Below, one piece after another: positions 12,998-14,450 of a stretch of 14,450 nucleotides of DNA (positions are counted from its first letter, which is position 1; every line of letters begins with the position of its first letter). The notes beneath the pieces are model-generated. The model saw nothing but the letters and a program-made list of their open reading frames with translations. It was not told the DNA's origin and searched no databases. The translations under genes and the position numbers were made by a program. Source of the stretch: Frankiales bacterium (GTDB lineage: Bacteria; Actinomycetota; Actinomycetes; Mycobacteriales; SCTD01); NCBI GenBank assembly GCA_025464915.1, contig JAODNF010000482.1, positions 1 through 14,450 on the forward strand, in the 5' to 3' direction.

Positions 12998-13815
12998 CCA
13001 CCATCAGCCTGAGCCCGACCGTCACCCCGCGCCGCTTCACCGGCGAGGTCGGCCTGCTCGTCGGCCGAGGCTTCCGGATGCTTCCGCGCGTCCCCGAGCG
13101 GCTGCTCGACGTGACCCTGCAGCCCGTGGTGTTCACCCTGCTGTTCCTCTACGTCTTCGGCTCCGCCCTGCACATCACCGATCCGGCCGGGCACCCCGTC
13201 CGCTACCAGGACTACCTGCTGCCGGGCCTGATCGGGCAGCAGCTGGTGTTCGGCCTGATCGGCACCGGCACGGCCACCGCCAACGACTTCGCTTCGGGCG
13301 TCATCGACCGCTTCCGCTCGCTGCCCGTGCACCGGCTCGCGATCCTCACCGCGCAGGTCGTCGGCCAGGTGCTCGAGCAGGTCCTCGGGCTGGTCATCGT
13401 CGTCGGCATCGGCCTGATCTGCGGCTGGCGCCCGACCTTCGGCATCGGCGGCTTCCTCGAGCTGGTCGGCCTGGTTCTCCTCGGCCTGCTCGCCTCCACC
13501 TGGCTGGGCGTCCTCATCGGCATGGTGTTCCGCAGCAGCGACGCCGTCCAGGGCGTCGGCTTCTCGCTGGTGTTCCCGCTGTCCTTCCTCGCCGGCACCT
13601 TCGTGCCGATCCAGGGCATGGCGCTGGTCCCGCGCGTGATCGGCGAGTGGGACCCGATCGCAGCGCTCGTCGCGAGCGTCCGCAGGGTCTGCCAGGGCAC
13701 GCCGAGCTCGGGCTCCTGGATGCTGGAGCACCCCGAGCTGGCCATGGTCGGCTGGTGCGTCCTCATCATCGCCGTGTGCGTCCCGCTGGCCCTGCGCCGC
13801 TTCTCCCGGAGCTGA
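12994..13815 (+). CDS. DrrB-type ABC-2 exporter permease
   Basis: The 273-residue membrane protein has six hydrophobic segments typical of ABC-2 permeases: QPVVFTLLFLYVFGSAL, YLLPGLIGQQLVFGLIGTG, VVGQVLEQVLGLVIVVGIG, FLELVGLVLLGLLASTW, a segment with the family-typical FPLSFLAGTFVP, and a last helix MVGWCVLIIAVCVPLAL. The cytoplasmic DFASGVIDRFRSLPV segment matches the conserved loop before the third helix, which contacts the ATPase. It overlaps the ATPase gene by four bases with a strong GAGGAGA site, so the two are made together. The transported compound is unknown. Confidence 0.92.
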   Translation: MTTISLSPTVTPRRFTGEVGLLVGRGFRMLPRVPERLLDVTLQPVVFTLLFLYVFGSALHITDPAGHPVRYQDYLLPGLIGQQLVFGLIGTGTATANDFASGVIDRFRSLPVHRLAILTAQVVGQVLEQVLGLVIVVGIGLICGWRPTFGIGGFLELVGLVLLGLLASTWLGVLIGMVFRSSDAVQGVGFSLVFPLSFLAGTFVPIQGMALVPRVIGEWDPIAALVASVRRVCQGTPSSGSWMLEHPELAMVGWCVLIIAVCVPLALRRFSRS

Positions 13816-13830
13816 CGGGAAGAAGTCCCG
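13816..13830 (+). terminator. Small hairpin just after the exporter operon
   Basis: CGGGA-AGAAG-TCCCG forms a five-pair stem with a five-base loop directly after the permease stop (13813-13815). No T tract follows, so at best it is a weak or non-canonical terminator. Confidence 0.3.
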
Positions 13831-13901
13831 GTTGCCGCGGTTGATCCGGACGCGGGACCGGCACTCACCTGCACCAAGGTCGAGTGTCGGAGGTCCCAGC
13901 C

Positions 13902-14450
13902 ATGCCCGAAGTTCGCAGGTCTGCCACGGCGTTGCTCGTGCTGGGCGCGCTCGGCCTCACGGGATGCACGTCCGGCAGGGAGGCCACTCACTCCCTGCCG
14001 GCACCCAGCGGGACGACGCGGCCGTCGTCGCCGTCCCCCCGGGCGACGAAGCCGGCGGAACCCGCCGCCCGGCTCGCCCCGCACGCCAAGGACATCGCGA
14101 CCGCGCTGCGGCCGTACGCCGACTGCAGGGCGATGCTGTCGGGGCTGCGCGCCGAGGCGCTCAAGGAGGTCACGCCGTACGGCCTGAACCAGCCCTACTA
14201 CGGCGGGTACGGGACGGGGGGTGACGTCATGCCCGTCGCTGCTGGGGTCGCGGGCGGCACGACGGGAGGTGGCACCGGCGCGATGGCTGCACCTGCCGCG
14301 GCACCCGCGTCCGCATCGGGGGGAGCGTCGGCAGGTGGCTTCTCGACGACGAACAACCAGGAGGCCGGCGTCGACGAGCCGGACACCGTGAAGACCGACG
14401 GCACCGTGATGGCGATCCTGCGGCAGAACCCGGCGAGCCTGCAGGTCCTC
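13902..14450 (+). CDS. Secreted beta-propeller-domain lipoprotein, N-terminal part; cut by the right window edge
   Basis: From ATG at 13902, 183 codons run open to the window edge. GGAGGT at 13889-13894 is a strong ribosome site seven bases upstream. Residues 1-22 are a lipoprotein signal (RR, then ATALLVLGALG, lipobox LTGC with Cys22). A Pro/Ser/Thr-rich stretch (31-60), a short helical part with Cys75 (DIATALRPYADCRAML) and a Gly/Ala-rich linker (about 100-146) follow. Then comes NQEAGVDEPDTVKTDG at 152-167, the conserved entry of actinobacterial proteins with the C-terminal beta-propeller domain (PF09826-like). It is probably anchored on the outer face of the membrane; its role is not known. 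The 86 bases between the exporter stop and this gene hold only the hairpin and the ribosome site, with no convincing promoter. Confidence 0.85.
   Translation, partial: MPEVRRSATALLVLGALGLTGCTSGREATHSLPAPSGTTRPSSPSPRATKPAEPAARLAPHAKDIATALRPYADCRAMLSGLRAEALKEVTPYGLNQPYYGGYGTGGDVMPVAAGVAGGTTGGGTGAMAAPAAAPASASGGASAGGFSTTNNQEAGVDEPDTVKTDGTVMAILRQNPASLQVL

Noticed and set aside
13816..13830. A strong intrinsic terminator after the exporter.
   Set aside because: The hairpin is short and has no T tract, so it is listed only as a weak candidate.
1..14450. CRISPR array, insertion sequence, phage or toxin-antitoxin genes.
   Set aside because: No regularly spaced repeats, terminal inverted repeats, transposase, integrase or small toxin-like gene pairs were found on either strand.

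Overview
The window is very GC-rich, densely packed, uses GTG starts freely and joins most neighbouring genes by 4-base ATGA or GTGA overlaps. With an F420-type luciferase-like oxidoreductase, a DrrAB-type exporter, a branched-chain-type ABC importer and a secreted beta-propeller lipoprotein, this points to a high-GC actinomycete. A Nocardioides-like genus would fit, but the genus is a guess. No phage, transposon, CRISPR or plasmid features are visible.

Layout. (1) 1-1463: the N-terminal part of an SDR gene (minus strand) faces away from a luciferase-like oxidoreductase gene that overlaps a SnoaL-like gene (plus strand). (2) 1465-1552: a tRNA-Ser(UGA) gene on the minus strand. (3) 1632-11059: a 9.4 kb minus-strand unit of seven genes. 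In transcription order they are a DUF1295 membrane protein, an SCP2-type thiolase, a carotenoid-oxygenase-family enzyme, a tandem-domain HxlR regulator, a LivF-type ATPase, a LivH-LivM-LivG triple fusion and a membrane-anchored branched-chain-type substrate-binding protein. Six junctions join the seven genes; five are 4-base overlaps and the sixth (oxygenase to regulator) is a 10-base gap. A TTGCCG-18-TATAGA promoter candidate and a GAGGAGA ribosome site precede the first gene. (4) 11166-13815: a TetR gene divergent from a two-gene DrrAB-type ABC exporter, with a 25-base imperfect palindrome placed over the exporter's promoter. (5) 13902 to the right edge: the N-terminal part of a beta-propeller lipoprotein.

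The most notable object is the seven-gene unit. It couples a complete importer of unusual architecture (three subunits fused in one chain, binding protein tethered by a signal anchor and a Ser/Thr/Gly linker) to an iron-dependent C=C-cleaving oxygenase, a thiolase, a DUF1295 enzyme and its own regulator. The working hypothesis is uptake and oxidative cleavage of a hydrophobic, unsaturated compound such as a stilbenoid, apocarotenoid or other isoprenoid, followed by CoA-dependent processing. This rests on gene order and family knowledge; the substrate cannot be read from the sequence.

The TetR/exporter locus is probably a separate drug- or lipid-efflux module. The -10 boxes on both strands lie so close to the start codons that both divergent transcripts are predicted to be leaderless or nearly so.
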